A stretch of DNA of 64,000 nucleotides from Ancylomarina longa (GCF_003996985.1 NZ_RJJX01000001.1:310001-374000); one strand, 5' to 3'; positions 1-8,983 are shown, numbered from the stretch's first letter. Notes: generated by a model not told the origin, from the letters alone. Made by a program: numbers and translations.

Positions 1-1020
1 ATAATCCTCTAAACCCTTATCTCCATATTTATTAAAATGGTATTCTGTAGCAAGTGTACCACTATACCTATATCTTTTCTTATATTTTGATTCCAAATAG
101 GTTCCCCAGGAGCCGTTGGCAAAAATATCTCCTTTAATTGCCAAATCTAAATAATCGTTGATAGCCCAATAATATCCACCACCACGTAAATTAAAACCTC
201 TTCTTTGCTCTTCACCATAGCTAGGAATAATAATTCCGGAAGAATATTTGGAACTAAATGGGAACATAGCAAATGGTAGGCCAATAGGAAGAGGTACGTC
301 TTCAATAACCAGGTTCAACGGACCGGAAATAATTTTATCTCCTTTAATCATCTTCGCCTTGCTCATATTCACGTAAAAATGAGGGTGAGGATGATCACAG
401 GTGGTATATTTTCCATTACGGAGATAAAAAGTCTTGTCATCAATTCTTTTGGTTATCTCGCTATGAACAAACCCGCCTTCCTGCTCAGTAATAACTTCAT
501 TAACCAAGCCCTTACCGGTTTTAAAATTATATTTTAACTCCTTACAAGTAAACTCTTCGGAGCCATCTTTAAATTCGGGGGTATGTATAAAAGTTCCTAT
601 ACTATCTTGAATTCCATAAGCAAAAGCTTCCTGCTTATCCAAATCAAGTTCAATATAGTAAGCCTTTAATTCGGTTTGTCCATATTTCACAAAAGCATTA
701 TTAGTTAGGAATACTTTCTGACCGGTAAGCGAAAAAATAATAGAATCATCAGCATTATACTCCACAACCGTTTCAAATAGAGCCTTTTTTTCAGTTTTTG
801 TTGAATCTGAAGTAAGACTATCTGAGACTACCGTATTCAAAGTATCCTTTTGTGTGATTTTTTGCAATTCTGAGATTCCCTCCCCATTCCATTCATTATC
901 AGACAAAATGATTGCAGATCTGTTCGGAATAGAAGAAAATGAAATATTGGCAAATATATTCAGAGGAAGAATAACTCCAATGAATAGAATAAAAACCCTT
1001 TGTTGTAATTTCAATTGCAA
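1..1020 (-). CDS. lptD: LPS-assembly outer-membrane protein LptD, N-terminal part (gene runs off the window)
   Basis: The minus strand is open for 340 codons and continues past base 1. The translation starts with a signal-peptide-like segment (about residues 1-25). A small beta-jellyroll region of the OstA/LptA type follows, with repeated blocks such as VFLTNNAFVKYGQTELKA and YYIELDLDKQEAFAYG, and then the start of the LptD barrel (PLPIGLPFAMFPFSSKYSSG, around residues 255-275). LptD inserts lipopolysaccharide into the outer leaflet of the outer membrane. No ATG fits: after an in-frame TAG the first usable codons are TTG at 1020 and TTG at 1014, so the start is uncertain. The gene is divergent from the amidase gene, and a -7 box lies at 1103-1110. 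The family call is strong; the full length is not visible. Confidence 0.82.
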   Translation of the reverse strand, partial: MQLKLQQRVFILFIGVILPLNIFANISFSSIPNRSAIILSDNEWNGEGISELQKITQKDTLNTVVSDSLTSDSTKTEKKALFETVVEYNADDSIIFSLTGQKVFLTNNAFVKYGQTELKAYYIELDLDKQEAFAYGIQDSIGTFIHTPEFKDGSEEFTCKELKYNFKTGKGLVNEVITEQEGGFVHSEITKRIDDKTFYLRNGKYTTCDHPHPHFYVNMSKAKMIKGDKIISGPLNLVIEDVPLPIGLPFAMFPFSSKYSSGIIIPSYGEEQRRGFNLRGGGYYWAINDYLDLAIKGDIFANGSWGTYLESKYKKRYRYSGTLATEYHFNKYGDKGLEDY

Positions 1021-1102
1021 TTTTATCTATTAATTTTGTGAAAGAGACGATTTCATGAATCTAAGTAGATGTCCCAACTTCCTTAGCTCATTCTTGAGTC
1101 GC

Positions 1103-1110
1103 CAAAAATA
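1103..1110 (-). promoter_or_regulatory. Probable -7 box for lptD
   Basis: Read on the minus strand this is TATTTTTG, an exact match to the Bacteroidota -7 consensus TAnnTTTG. It lies about 80 bases before the proposed lptD start. No clear -33 TTTG was found at 19-21 bases, so the call rests on the -7 element and position. Confidence 0.4.
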
Positions 1111-1172
1111 CAAATAAATGTACTATATTCCCTAATCGAAACGAACTTCGAAAACATTTTTTAAGTTCTTTT

Positions 1173-2351
1173 ATGAAGATTTTTCTAATGAACATTATCA
1201 CATTCAATATTCTATCAAAGCTAATAAAAAGATCATCAATAGGTTTAATACTATTTTCGTCCTGTTTATTGGTAAGTAATAACTGCTATTCCCAAAAGCA
1301 CAACTACCGTATCAAAACTATTGTTATTGATGCTGGCCATGGAGGAAAAGATCCCGGAGCTTTGGGAAAAAAAGTTAGAGAAAAAGATATTGTTCTGAAG
1401 ATTGCATTAAAATTAGGCTCCTATATAGAGCAAACATATCCCAATTTAAAAGTTATTTATACTCGTAAAACAGATGTTTTTATTCCTTTAAATGAAAGAT
1501 CTAATATTGCGAATCATAGTAATGCTGATCTTTTTATTTCAATTCATGCCAATTCCAACCCAAATCCCAAAATCCGCGGCACGGAAACTTATACATTAGG
1601 ATTACACAAAACTCAAGAAAATCTGCGAGTCGCAATGAAGGAAAACTCTGTAATGCTCTACGAAGAGGATTATAGTACAAAATATGAAGGCTTCGATCCA
1701 AATAATCCAGCCTCCTATATCATCTTTAATTTAATGCAAGGTGTAAATCGTGATAAAAGTATTGATCTGGCAGAATTAACCGAGGCTCAATTTAAGAATA
1801 GAGCTGGTAGACATTCCCGCGGGGTTCGAGAAGCGGGATTCTGGGTTCTAAAGCAAGTAAGCACGCCATCCATATTAGTTGAAGTTGGATTTGTTTCGAA
1901 TCCTACAGAAGAGAAATATTTGAATACAATAAATGGTCAGGATTATCTGGCTAGCGCTATATATAGAGCATTTAAACAATACAAAAACAAAATTGAAGAT
2001 TCAAGTGTAGTATTGAATAGAAAGAAGATTGAAAAATCTGATTCTGTTACCTCTTACCCCAATGTAGCTGTTGCAAAAAAAAATGATTCTGAATTAATTT
2101 ATTGTGTACAGATAAAATCATCATCTAAAAAAATCCCTTTAAACTCAAGAGAATTTAAAAGTCTCACCAATATAGAGGAAAGAATTTCTTCCGGAACTTA
2201 TAAATATACCATTGGCGCAACAGATAATTATCGTGAAATAATACTTCTTCAAAGGAAGATAAGAGAAAAAATAAAAGACTGTTTTGTAGTTGCTTATTAT
2301 AAAGGAAAGCGAATTTCTCTATCAAAAGCCAAAAAACTTCAAAAATCATGA
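1173..2351 (+). CDS. Secreted N-acetylmuramoyl-L-alanine amidase (Amidase_3) with C-terminal SPOR-like domain
   Basis: This zinc amidase would cleave the bond between muramic acid and the stem peptide in the periplasm, for cell separation or wall turnover. Residues 1-40 form a signal peptide. The Amidase_3 domain starts at about residue 47 with TIVIDAGHGGKDPGA. The zinc ligands expected for the family are present: His56, Glu70, His125 (ISIHANS), and the catalytic Glu237 in ILVEVGFVSNP. Residues about 305-392 form a second domain (YCVQIKSSS... RNIEER-type repeat ...YKYTIG) that resembles SPOR peptidoglycan-binding domains and closely resembles the C-terminus of the next gene. An alternative start is Met6. 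The next gene begins 148 bases downstream, so the two may be co-transcribed. Confidence 0.9.
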   Translation: MKIFLMNIITFNILSKLIKRSSIGLILFSSCLLVSNNCYSQKHNYRIKTIVIDAGHGGKDPGALGKKVREKDIVLKIALKLGSYIEQTYPNLKVIYTRKTDVFIPLNERSNIANHSNADLFISIHANSNPNPKIRGTETYTLGLHKTQENLRVAMKENSVMLYEEDYSTKYEGFDPNNPASYIIFNLMQGVNRDKSIDLAELTEAQFKNRAGRHSRGVREAGFWVLKQVSTPSILVEVGFVSNPTEEKYLNTINGQDYLASAIYRAFKQYKNKIEDSSVVLNRKKIEKSDSVTSYPNVAVAKKNDSELIYCVQIKSSSKKIPLNSREFKSLTNIEERISSGTYKYTIGATDNYREIILLQRKIREKIKDCFVVAYYKGKRISLSKAKKLQKS

Positions 2352-2499
2352 TTAACTTTACTTTAAATAAGTAAATCAAATCAACAAATTAAGTTGTTCC
2401 TAATCAGAACTTAAATAATCTTATAGGAATTAAATTCGAAATCAATAATATTCCATTTATTTCCTCAAAGATTCAAGTATTTAAGAAAATAGTCCATAT

Positions 2500-3732
2500 A
2501 TGAAGATCTCAAAAGATGCCATTATAGGTTTAGTAGTTGTAGGTACAGTTGTTATCCTAATTTGGGGGGTAAATTTTTTAAAAGGATTTAATATGCTTTC
2601 CTCTGAGCAAATATTTTATGCCCGATATGAGCGAGTAGACGGACTAAAAAATTCCAGTCCCGTAACTTTAAGAGGGTTTAAAATAGGACAAATCAGATCC
2701 ATCAAATTTAATACCGCTTTAGCAAATCAATTAATTGTTGAATTTTCTATTTCAGATGAATATAAACTACCATCCAATACTATCGCCAGAATTGTTAGTT
2801 CTGATATAATGGGAACGAAAGAAATTAAACTTATTGCAGGTTCTTCAAAACAGATGCTTCAATCCGGTGATACCATAAAAGGAAATATCGAAGGAGATTT
2901 AAAAGAGCAAGTTAGCATGCAGATGCTACCACTTAAAAGAAAAGCAGAGAAATTAATGGCAAGTGTAGATTCTGCGCTTTCCGTTATTCAATATGTATTT
3001 AATGAGAAAACAAGAGAAAATTTATCCCAAAGCTTTAGTAGCATTAATACAACTATCAAAAGTTTGGAACATACTTCTGGAACACTGGATACTATTGTAA
3101 CAGGTCAGAAATCTCATATGGAAAATATAATTGCTAATGTTGATTCCATAACTGGTAATTTGAAAGACAACAATAAAAATATCACTAAAATTCTAACTAA
3201 TTTCTCTACAATCAGTGATTCTCTCTCCGGCGCTGAAATTGCACAAACTATTATTCAGGCTAAACAGACATTACAGAATGCCAACCAAATATTGGATAAG
3301 ATTAATGCCGGAGAAGGATCTATAGGAATGCTGATAAACAACGATACATTATATATGAATTTGGAAGCAGCTTCGAATAATCTAACCAATCTTTTAATCG
3401 ACTTAAAGAACAATCCAAAAAAATACATGCACTTCTCTCTTTTTGATACTGGAAAAACGGTTTACCTAAAAGCTGAAAAAAATAAAAAGAAACAAAATAA
3501 AGACAAAAAAGTATTCTATCGCATTCAAATCATGTCTTCCTTATCACAAGTCTCCGTAGATGACCCTGCATTTAAACAATACAGAAATATTGAAGAGATC
3601 TATTTTAATGGAAGATATAAATACACAATTGATGAAACTCAAAACTATAAGGAGATTATACGGAAACTTAAAAAAGCAAAGGCCGATTTCCCCGATGCCT
3701 TTATTATTAAAATAACACCTGAAGAATTGTGA
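2500..3732 (+). CDS. MCE/MlaD family lipid-transport protein with an unusual C-terminal SPOR-like domain
   Basis: An N-terminal membrane anchor (about residues 7-25, IIGLVVVGTVVILIWGVNF) is followed by an MCE domain at about 36-115 (LKNSSPVTLRGFKIGQIRSI, DIMGTKEIKL). A long helical region (about 135-300) then contains NAGEGSIGMLINNDTLY, common in MlaD-type proteins. Such proteins bind phospholipids in the periplasm for traffic between inner and outer membranes. The last about 75 residues (VFYRIQIMSS ... YRNIEEIYFNGRYKYTI) match the C-terminal domain of the upstream amidase, which is not typical of MCE proteins. No MlaE/MlaF partners are in the window. It is 410 residues, longer than the usual roughly 300 for Bacteroidota MCE proteins because of the extra domain. 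Confidence 0.88.
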   Translation: MKISKDAIIGLVVVGTVVILIWGVNFLKGFNMLSSEQIFYARYERVDGLKNSSPVTLRGFKIGQIRSIKFNTALANQLIVEFSISDEYKLPSNTIARIVSSDIMGTKEIKLIAGSSKQMLQSGDTIKGNIEGDLKEQVSMQMLPLKRKAEKLMASVDSALSVIQYVFNEKTRENLSQSFSSINTTIKSLEHTSGTLDTIVTGQKSHMENIIANVDSITGNLKDNNKNITKILTNFSTISDSLSGAEIAQTIIQAKQTLQNANQILDKINAGEGSIGMLINNDTLYMNLEAASNNLTNLLIDLKNNPKKYMHFSLFDTGKTVYLKAEKNKKKQNKDKKVFYRIQIMSSLSQVSVDDPAFKQYRNIEEIYFNGRYKYTIDETQNYKEIIRKLKKAKADFPDAFIIKITPEEL

Positions 3733-4121
3733 AATATTTAACAGCTAAATTTATAGTAAAACAAAAACACTCAAATTACTGACTCTTATTTGGATAGAAG
3801 CACATTTCAAGCATTACTTAACCCGACTCACATTATGTATTTATCTAGCTGGTTTTAAAGATGATAAATCAGACAAAAGAGTACTAATATCAGAAAACTC
3901 TATTAACCAGAAGTTTAGATCTTTTTAAGCCGTTACGTACTGTACTTCAGCTACTTACATTTTTTTTGTTTTTTTTACATTTCTCAATCCCTTTAGTTTT
4001 GTAGGATAAAAAATGTTTTTAAAAAGTCAAGAGTAAAATAATTTTTTTTTCTTTTTTTTTTTCACAATCTTGCATAAGCAAATTTGAGCTACCCTATATC
4101 TTTTAAAACTCTGAAATAGAA
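3733..4121. other. Intergenic region upstream of dnaA
   Basis: No ORF with coding character. The second half is rich in T tracts (3961-3977, 4042-4062). A -7 box lies at 3994-4001. I saw no cluster of DnaA boxes, so an origin is not supported here. Confidence 0.5.
3994..4001 (+). promoter_or_regulatory. Probable -7 box for dnaA
   Basis: TAGTTTTG fits TAnnTTTG exactly. A TTTG lies upstream at 3965-3968 but the 25-base spacing is wider than the usual 19-21. The predicted transcript would have a leader of about 115 bases before dnaA. Confidence 0.4.
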
Positions 4122-5552
4122 ATGAATAATAATCACTTCCAGGTTTGGAATAATTGCTTGGCTGTAATAAAGGACAATGTTCCTCCAATTAGTTTCAAAA
4201 CATGGTTCGAGCCCATCGTACCTTTGAATTTGGAGAATCAAATCCTAACATTACAAGTTCCAAGTCACTTTTTTTATGAGTATCTGGAAGAGCAGTATAT
4301 TGATATTCTGAGAAAAACACTTCGGAAAGAAATCGGTAATAGTGCTAAATTGGAATACAATGTGGTAATGGAAAATAACCATATTGCAGATTCAAAGCCT
4401 GTTTCAGTTGTTGTACCTGGATCGAACGGAGCTAAGACAAAAAATCGTCCTATTAGTATGCCTTCGGATAAAGAAGAACAAACCATTCGAAATCCATTTG
4501 TAATTCCAGGAATTAAAAAATTACATATTGACTCCCAATTAAATCCTGATTATTCATTTATGAATTTTATTGAGGGAGATTGCAACAGACTTGCAAGGTC
4601 AGCGGGTCTGGCTGTTGCTGAAAATCCTGGAGGAACAGCATTTAATCCTTTGGTTTTATTTGGTGATTCCGGATTGGGAAAAACTCATCTTGCACAAGCA
4701 ATTGGTTTAAAAACGAAAGAATTATATCAGGATAAAACTGTATTGTACGTTAGTTCGAATAAATTCCAAACCCAATTTACGGAAGCTATCAGAAATAATA
4801 ACAAGAATGATTTTCTTCATTTTTATCAAATGATCGATGTTCTTATTATTGATGATATTCAGGAATTAGCTGGAAAAGAGAAAACACAAAATACGTTCTT
4901 CCATATATTCAACCATTTACATCAATCGGGCAAACAATTAATTCTTACTTCGGATAAAGCTCCTATTGAGTTAAAAGGAATGGAAAACAGATTATTATCC
5001 CGATTTAAATGGGGACTTTCTGCTGATCTTCAAAATCCGGATTATGAAACAAGAGTACGTATCCTACAGCAAAAAGCATATAAAGATGGTATTGTATTAG
5101 ACAACGAAGTCATCGAATATATTGCTAGTCAGGTTACGAATAATGTAAGAGAACTGGAAGGAGCCTTAATATCATTACTTGCTCAATCTACTTTAAATAA
5201 AAAAGAATTAAACCTTGAATTAGCCATTGGTATCATCGATAAATTGGTAAAAAATACCAAACGTGAACTTTCTATAGATTATATTCAGAAAGTCGTTTGT
5301 GATCATTTTTCACTACCTATTGATGTTCTTCAGGCAAAAACCAGAAAAAGAGAAATTGTTCAGGCTCGTCAGATTGCTATGTATTTCTCTAAAACTCTAA
5401 CAAAAGCCTCTTTAGCTTCTATTGGTTCTCAAATTGGAAAAAAAGATCATGCAACTGTTCTGCACGCATGTAAAACAGTGAACAATCTGATGGATACAGA
5501 CCGAGGATTTAAGACACAAATAGATGAAATTGACAAAAAATTAAAGATGTAG
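4122..5552 (+). CDS. dnaA: Chromosomal replication initiator DnaA
   Basis: DnaA binds origin boxes and opens the duplex for initiation. The 476-residue length is normal. Domain I is residues 1-90, including a typical WFEPIVPL. A variable linker follows, then the AAA+ domain III with Walker A GDSGLGKTH (about 180-188) and Walker B VLIIDDIQ (about 238-245). The DNA-binding domain IV at the C-terminus carries the signature DHATVLHACKTV and an upstream KTRKREIVQARQIAMYFSK helix. It stands alone, without dnaN or recF beside it. A strong terminator follows the stop codon. Confidence 0.97.
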   Translation: MNNNHFQVWNNCLAVIKDNVPPISFKTWFEPIVPLNLENQILTLQVPSHFFYEYLEEQYIDILRKTLRKEIGNSAKLEYNVVMENNHIADSKPVSVVVPGSNGAKTKNRPISMPSDKEEQTIRNPFVIPGIKKLHIDSQLNPDYSFMNFIEGDCNRLARSAGLAVAENPGGTAFNPLVLFGDSGLGKTHLAQAIGLKTKELYQDKTVLYVSSNKFQTQFTEAIRNNNKNDFLHFYQMIDVLIIDDIQELAGKEKTQNTFFHIFNHLHQSGKQLILTSDKAPIELKGMENRLLSRFKWGLSADLQNPDYETRVRILQQKAYKDGIVLDNEVIEYIASQVTNNVRELEGALISLLAQSTLNKKELNLELAIGIIDKLVKNTKRELSIDYIQKVVCDHFSLPIDVLQAKTRKREIVQARQIAMYFSKTLTKASLASIGSQIGKKDHATVLHACKTVNNLMDTDRGFKTQIDEIDKKLKM

Positions 5553-5582
5553 TTCTATCACTAACTACTATTGCTAACCGAG

Positions 5583-5612
5583 AAGCAGATTCAATTTGAA
5601 TCTGCTTTTTTA
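5583..5612 (+). terminator. Rho-independent terminator of dnaA
   Basis: Near-perfect hairpin: AAGCAGATTCAA at 5583-5594 and its complement at 5596-5607, then a T run. It lies inside the longest possible reading frame of the following permease gene, which argues that the permease starts at 5649 and not earlier. Confidence 0.8.
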
Positions 5613-5648
5613 TTTTCTTTTGATTTACTTTACGCCAAATCAAACAAC

Positions 5649-6506
5649 ATGCTCAACTTACTATTTGCAATTCTCACCTCGTCCGGAATTTTTCTTTGCT
5701 TCAAATATCTTGAGAAATTCAATATTGATATTCTATATGCCATTATTATCAATTATATAACCGCTTCATTCTGTGGATTTGTTTTATCCACAAAATTCCA
5801 TTTCGGGAAAATAATTCAGCAGGATTGGTTTATCTTATCCATATTAATTGGCATCTTATTTATAGGAGTTTTCTTTATTATAGGCAGATCTACACAAAAA
5901 GCAGGCATATCAGTTACAACTTTAGCAAGTAAAATGTCCTTCGTTCTTCCCATGATTTTCTCGATTCTTTACTACCAGGAATCCATTTCAGCAAAAAAAT
6001 CAATTGGTATTGGGATCGCTGTATGCTCGGTGATTTTAGCCATCTACAAAGATCAAAAAGACAAAATAAATCGAAAATACATTTGGCTACCTATCCTACT
6101 CTTTTTTGGAGCCGGAACTGTTGACTCTATGGTAAAATATGCACAAGAAGAACATCTTAGTAAGGGTGGTACTGAACAATTTTCCACCTTGCTATTTGCA
6201 ATTGCCGCAATAGCGGGATTAGTAATTTTGATGATACGAAAAGAAGATTTAAAGCGCCTGTTACAACCCAAAATATTAATTGGAGGAATAGTATTGGGAC
6301 TTACAAATTTTGGCTCTCTCTACTTTCTAATTGCATCCTTAAACACATCCAGATTGGATAGTTCCATTGTATTTAGTATCGTTAATATTGGAATCGTTAC
6401 ACTCTCTGTTTTTTTTAGTTTGAGTATATTCCATGAAAAACTAAACAAACTAAATCTATTAGGGATTCTGATGGCATTTATTGCTATTTTTATCCTTACA
6501 AATTAA
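5649..6506 (+). CDS. EamA/DMT-family permease
   Basis: About 285 residues with roughly ten hydrophobic helices, as in drug/metabolite transporters. A first half of five helices ends near SILYYQESISAKKSIGIGI and a similar second half ends near SIFHEKLNKLNLLGILMAF, which is the EamA internal duplication. The substrate cannot be told from sequence. The frame is open from 5571, but that start would sit on the dnaA terminator; ATG 5649 (MLNLLFAILTSSG) begins directly with the first helix and is preferred. The next gene follows 23 bases later on the same strand. Two DnaA-box-like sequences fall inside the coding region. Confidence 0.8.
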   Translation: MLNLLFAILTSSGIFLCFKYLEKFNIDILYAIIINYITASFCGFVLSTKFHFGKIIQQDWFILSILIGILFIGVFFIIGRSTQKAGISVTTLASKMSFVLPMIFSILYYQESISAKKSIGIGIAVCSVILAIYKDQKDKINRKYIWLPILLFFGAGTVDSMVKYAQEEHLSKGGTEQFSTLLFAIAAIAGLVILMIRKEDLKRLLQPKILIGGIVLGLTNFGSLYFLIASLNTSRLDSSIVFSIVNIGIVTLSVFFSLSIFHEKLNKLNLLGILMAFIAIFILTN

Positions 6507-6529
6507 AACACCTGTATTTCTATAGCTAA

Positions 6530-7141
6530 ATGAGTACTGATACCTATAAAACCATCGCCGAAATATCTGAAGGAGCCTATAAAGAAAAAGGAAGTAAATT
6601 TATTGCTTATGCCTATCCTGTAAATTCTGAAGAGGAGTGTAAGAAGATTATCACTAAGTTAAAGAAAGAATACTACGATGCCCGTCACCATTGCTATGCT
6701 TATATGCTTGGTGCTGATAAACAGAATTTCCGGGCAAATGATGATGGCGAGCCTTCCTCCACTGCTGGCAAACCTATTTTGGGTCAAATACTTTCAAATA
6801 ATTTAACCAACTTATTGATTGTTGTTATTCGTTATTTCGGAGGAACAAAGCTAGGTGTTAGTGGTCTAATTCATGCCTATAAAACTGCCGCTGCCGATAC
6901 TATTGGCAATGCCGAAATTCTGGATAAAACGGTAAATGATATTTACGAAATAAAATACGATTACCTGGTAATGAATGATGTCATGAAAATCATTAAAGAA
7001 GATCAGCCAGAGCAATTAACTCAGGATTTCAACTTAAATTGTACGATTACCTTAAGCATCCGCCAAAGTGAAGTGGAAAGAATTATTTCAAAATTCAATA
7101 AAATTGATAGTATAAAAACCAAATACCTTAGAACTGTATAG
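6530..7141 (+). CDS. YigZ/IMPACT family protein
   Basis: 203 residues with the hallmarks of the YigZ (UPF0029) family: KGSKFIAYAYPV near residue 22, DARHHCYAYMLG near 50, NDDGEPSSTAGKPIL near 70, and a VVIRYFGGTKLGVSGLIHAY block near 105. The C-terminal about 70 residues form the small ferredoxin-like domain of the family. YigZ relatives interact with the translation machinery or with GCN2-type signalling in eukaryotes; the bacterial role is unsettled. It lies just after the permease and may share its transcript. Confidence 0.92.
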   Translation: MSTDTYKTIAEISEGAYKEKGSKFIAYAYPVNSEEECKKIITKLKKEYYDARHHCYAYMLGADKQNFRANDDGEPSSTAGKPILGQILSNNLTNLLIVVIRYFGGTKLGVSGLIHAYKTAAADTIGNAEILDKTVNDIYEIKYDYLVMNDVMKIIKEDQPEQLTQDFNLNCTITLSIRQSEVERIISKFNKIDSIKTKYLRTV

Positions 7142-7239
7142 TAAATTTTCTAATTGAGTAGAAACAAAATCCCTACATTTTTTTTTGAATTGTTGATAAT
7201 TAAATCGTATCAAACCCGAATTCCAGAAAATATTATTTC

Positions 7240-7247
7240 TATATTTG
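7240..7247 (+). promoter_or_regulatory. Probable -7 box for the pyrBI leader
   Basis: TATATTTG is an exact TAnnTTTG match. Transcription would begin near 7253, only 3-4 bases before the ATG at 7257 of an 85-codon leader ORF, and about 265 bases before pyrB. No good -33 element was found. Confidence 0.45.
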
Positions 7248-7252
7248 TGATC

Positions 7253-7517
7253 TAGAATGAAGCCTGTAAATATTCAATCTAGAACCGCAAATATCATTAA
7301 ATGGAGTAAAAATCTTTACTTTCATTATCCTATTTTCCAATATTTATTTCGTTGTAAACATGATATGAGCAGGAATTTCTATTTCTCTGATTTGGATATT
7401 TCCCCTCGTAAAAAATATTTCTACAAAAAACCAACATTGCTCCTAATAACGGCAATTGTTGGTTTTTTTTTGCATAAAATAAACAATCATTTTATATACA
7501 CTTTTAATTTTTAAACC
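7253..7517 (+). promoter_or_regulatory. pyrBI leader with attenuator-like hairpin and 85-codon leader ORF
   Basis: The 376-base gap before pyrB holds a leader of about 265 bases. A frame at 7257-7514 (85 codons, no recognisable domain) runs across a hairpin at 7431-7462 followed by nine T, and stops three bases before the pyrB ATG. A terminator in front of a pyrimidine gene, crossed by a translated leader, is the arrangement of E. coli pyrL-pyrBI. The alternative is a PyrR- or RNA-structure-based control with the ORF fortuitous. I judge the ORF unlikely to encode a functional protein. Confidence 0.45.
7431..7471 (+). terminator. Terminator/attenuator hairpin directly upstream of pyrB
   Basis: CCAACATTGC (7431-7440) pairs with GCAATTGTTGG (7452-7462) with a one-base bulge, then nine T. 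It ends 46 bases before the pyrB start, and no second -7 box is visible between hairpin and gene, so pyrB transcription must read through it or start from an unseen promoter. Confidence 0.6.
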
Positions 7518-8423
7518 ATGGATAACAAAAGTTTAGTATCAATTGATGACTACACAAAAGAAGAAATCCTGGAAGTGTTGGACAGAGCTGCCAAATTCGA
7601 AGAAAACCCCAACTGCAATCTACTGGAAGGTAAAGTAGTTGCTTCTCTGTTTTTTGAACCTTCTACCCGCACCCGTCTAAGTTTCGAGACTGCAATAAGC
7701 CGCATGGGAGGCAAAATTGTTGGATTTACCGATTCTTCTTCGTCGAGTGTTACTAAAGGAGAAACGTTAAAAGATACCACTAAAATGGTAAGCAACTACT
7801 GCGATTTAATTGTAATGCGTCATCCTATCGAAGGATCTGCCCGCTATGCTTCAGAAGTATCTGATGTACCAGTTATCAACGCTGGAGATGGAGCCAACCA
7901 ACATCCTACACAAACAATGCTCGATTTGTATTCGATTTACAAAACGCAAGGCACGCTCGAGAATTTGAATATCTTCATGGTTGGCGATCTCAAATACGGT
8001 AGAACGGTTCACTCGCTGTTAATGGCGATGTCACATTTCAATCCCACTTTCCATTTTATTGCACCGCCAGAATTGGAAATTCCTCGAGGATACAAAATTT
8101 TAATGGATAAGAATAAAATCTCCTATCATGAGCACACCGATTTTGATGATATCATTAATCAGGCAGATATTTTGTACATGACTCGTGTACAAAGAGAAAG
8201 ATTTGCTGATCCATTAGAATATGAAAAAGTGAAAAATGTTTATATTCTAAAAAATGATATGCTGAAGAATACGAAAGATAATCTTAGAATTTTACATCCG
8301 CTGCCAAGGGTAAATGAAATTGCTGTTGATGTAGATACCAATCCGAAAGCCTATTATTTTGAACAGGCCCTTAACGGAGTTTATGCACGTCAGGCAATTA
8401 TTGCCAAAGCTTTAGATCTTTAA
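7518..8423 (+). CDS. pyrB: Aspartate carbamoyltransferase, catalytic chain
   Basis: First committed step of pyrimidine synthesis: carbamoyl phosphate plus aspartate to carbamoyl aspartate, in the cytoplasm. The carbamoyl-phosphate motif [13 protein letters not shown] is at about residues 46-58, the [10 protein letters not shown] loop near 75, [10 protein letters not shown] near 101, [16 protein letters not shown] near 125 and the aspartate-binding HPLPR near 265. Length 301 matches the E. coli class-B catalytic chain. The regulatory chain pyrI follows 28 bases later, so the pair should form the allosteric holoenzyme. Confidence 0.97.
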   Translation: MDNKSLVSIDDYTKEEILEVLDRAAKFEENPNCNLLEGKVVASLFFEPSTRTRLSFETAISRMGGKIVGFTDSSSSSVTKGETLKDTTKMVSNYCDLIVMRHPIEGSARYASEVSDVPVINAGDGANQHPTQTMLDLYSIYKTQGTLENLNIFMVGDLKYGRTVHSLLMAMSHFNPTFHFIAPPELEIPRGYKILMDKNKISYHEHTDFDDIINQADILYMTRVQRERFADPLEYEKVKNVYILKNDMLKNTKDNLRILHPLPRVNEIAVDVDTNPKAYYFEQALNGVYARQAIIAKALDL

Positions 8424-8451
8424 TTTTCTTTCACAAAAAGCACAACATCAG

Positions 8452-8910
8452 ATGAATATTAAAAAAGAATTACAAGTAAGCGCCATTGAAAACGGAACGG
8501 TAATAGATCATATTCCTGCCGAATATTTATTTCAGGTAATTAATATTCTGGGACTGGATAAAAGTAAAAACTCCGTTACTTTCGGGAACAATCTGGAAAG
8601 TGATAAACTTGGCAAAAAAGCAATTATTAAAATATCAGAAAAGTTTTTTGAGGATGAAGAAATTAATAAAATTTCATTGATTGCCCCTCATGCAAAACTC
8701 AATATCATTAAAAACTATAAAGTAGTTGAGAAAAAGATTGTGGAATCACCTAAAAAAGTTGTGGGCATTGCCAAATGTATGAATCCAAAATGCATTACCA
8801 ACGTAGAGCCTGTAACTACTCGTTTTAAAGTGATTAACGATTCACCAATTACCTTGAAATGTCATTATTGTGAAAAGATAACCGACCATAAGCATATCGA
8901 AATTATTTAG
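8452..8910 (+). CDS. pyrI: Aspartate carbamoyltransferase, regulatory chain
   Basis: 152 residues, the usual length. The N-terminal allosteric domain (ENGTVIDHIPA) binds nucleotide effectors. The C-terminal zinc domain has the four expected cysteines in the spacing Cys-x4-Cys ... Cys-x2-Cys (CMNPKC ... CHYC). It forms the dodecameric enzyme with PyrB. A terminator follows the stop codon. Confidence 0.96.
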   Translation: MNIKKELQVSAIENGTVIDHIPAEYLFQVINILGLDKSKNSVTFGNNLESDKLGKKAIIKISEKFFEDEEINKISLIAPHAKLNIIKNYKVVEKKIVESPKKVVGIAKCMNPKCITNVEPVTTRFKVINDSPITLKCHYCEKITDHKHIEII

Positions 8911-8930
8911 CACAAGTAAATAATTAAAAA

Positions 8931-8958
8931 AAGAAGTCTCAAAAAGACTTCTTTTTTT
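8931..8958 (+). terminator. Terminator of pyrBI
   Basis: Stem GAAGTCT (8933-8939) with AGACTTC (8945-8951) and a run of seven T. Confidence 0.85.
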
Positions 8959-8983
8959 ATATCCGTTTTATCAATCGCATCAC

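Noticed and set aside
3733-4121. Replication origin next to dnaA
   Set aside because: No cluster of DnaA boxes or clear AT-rich unwinding element beyond the general A/T bias; no dnaN, gyrB or recF nearby.
5571-5648. Upstream start of the EamA permease
   Set aside because: The extra residues would be encoded by the dnaA terminator hairpin and add no conserved sequence.
7257-7514. 85-codon ORF upstream of pyrB as a protein-coding gene
   Set aside because: No domain, composition biased, and it spans a terminator hairpin; kept only as a possible leader ORF.
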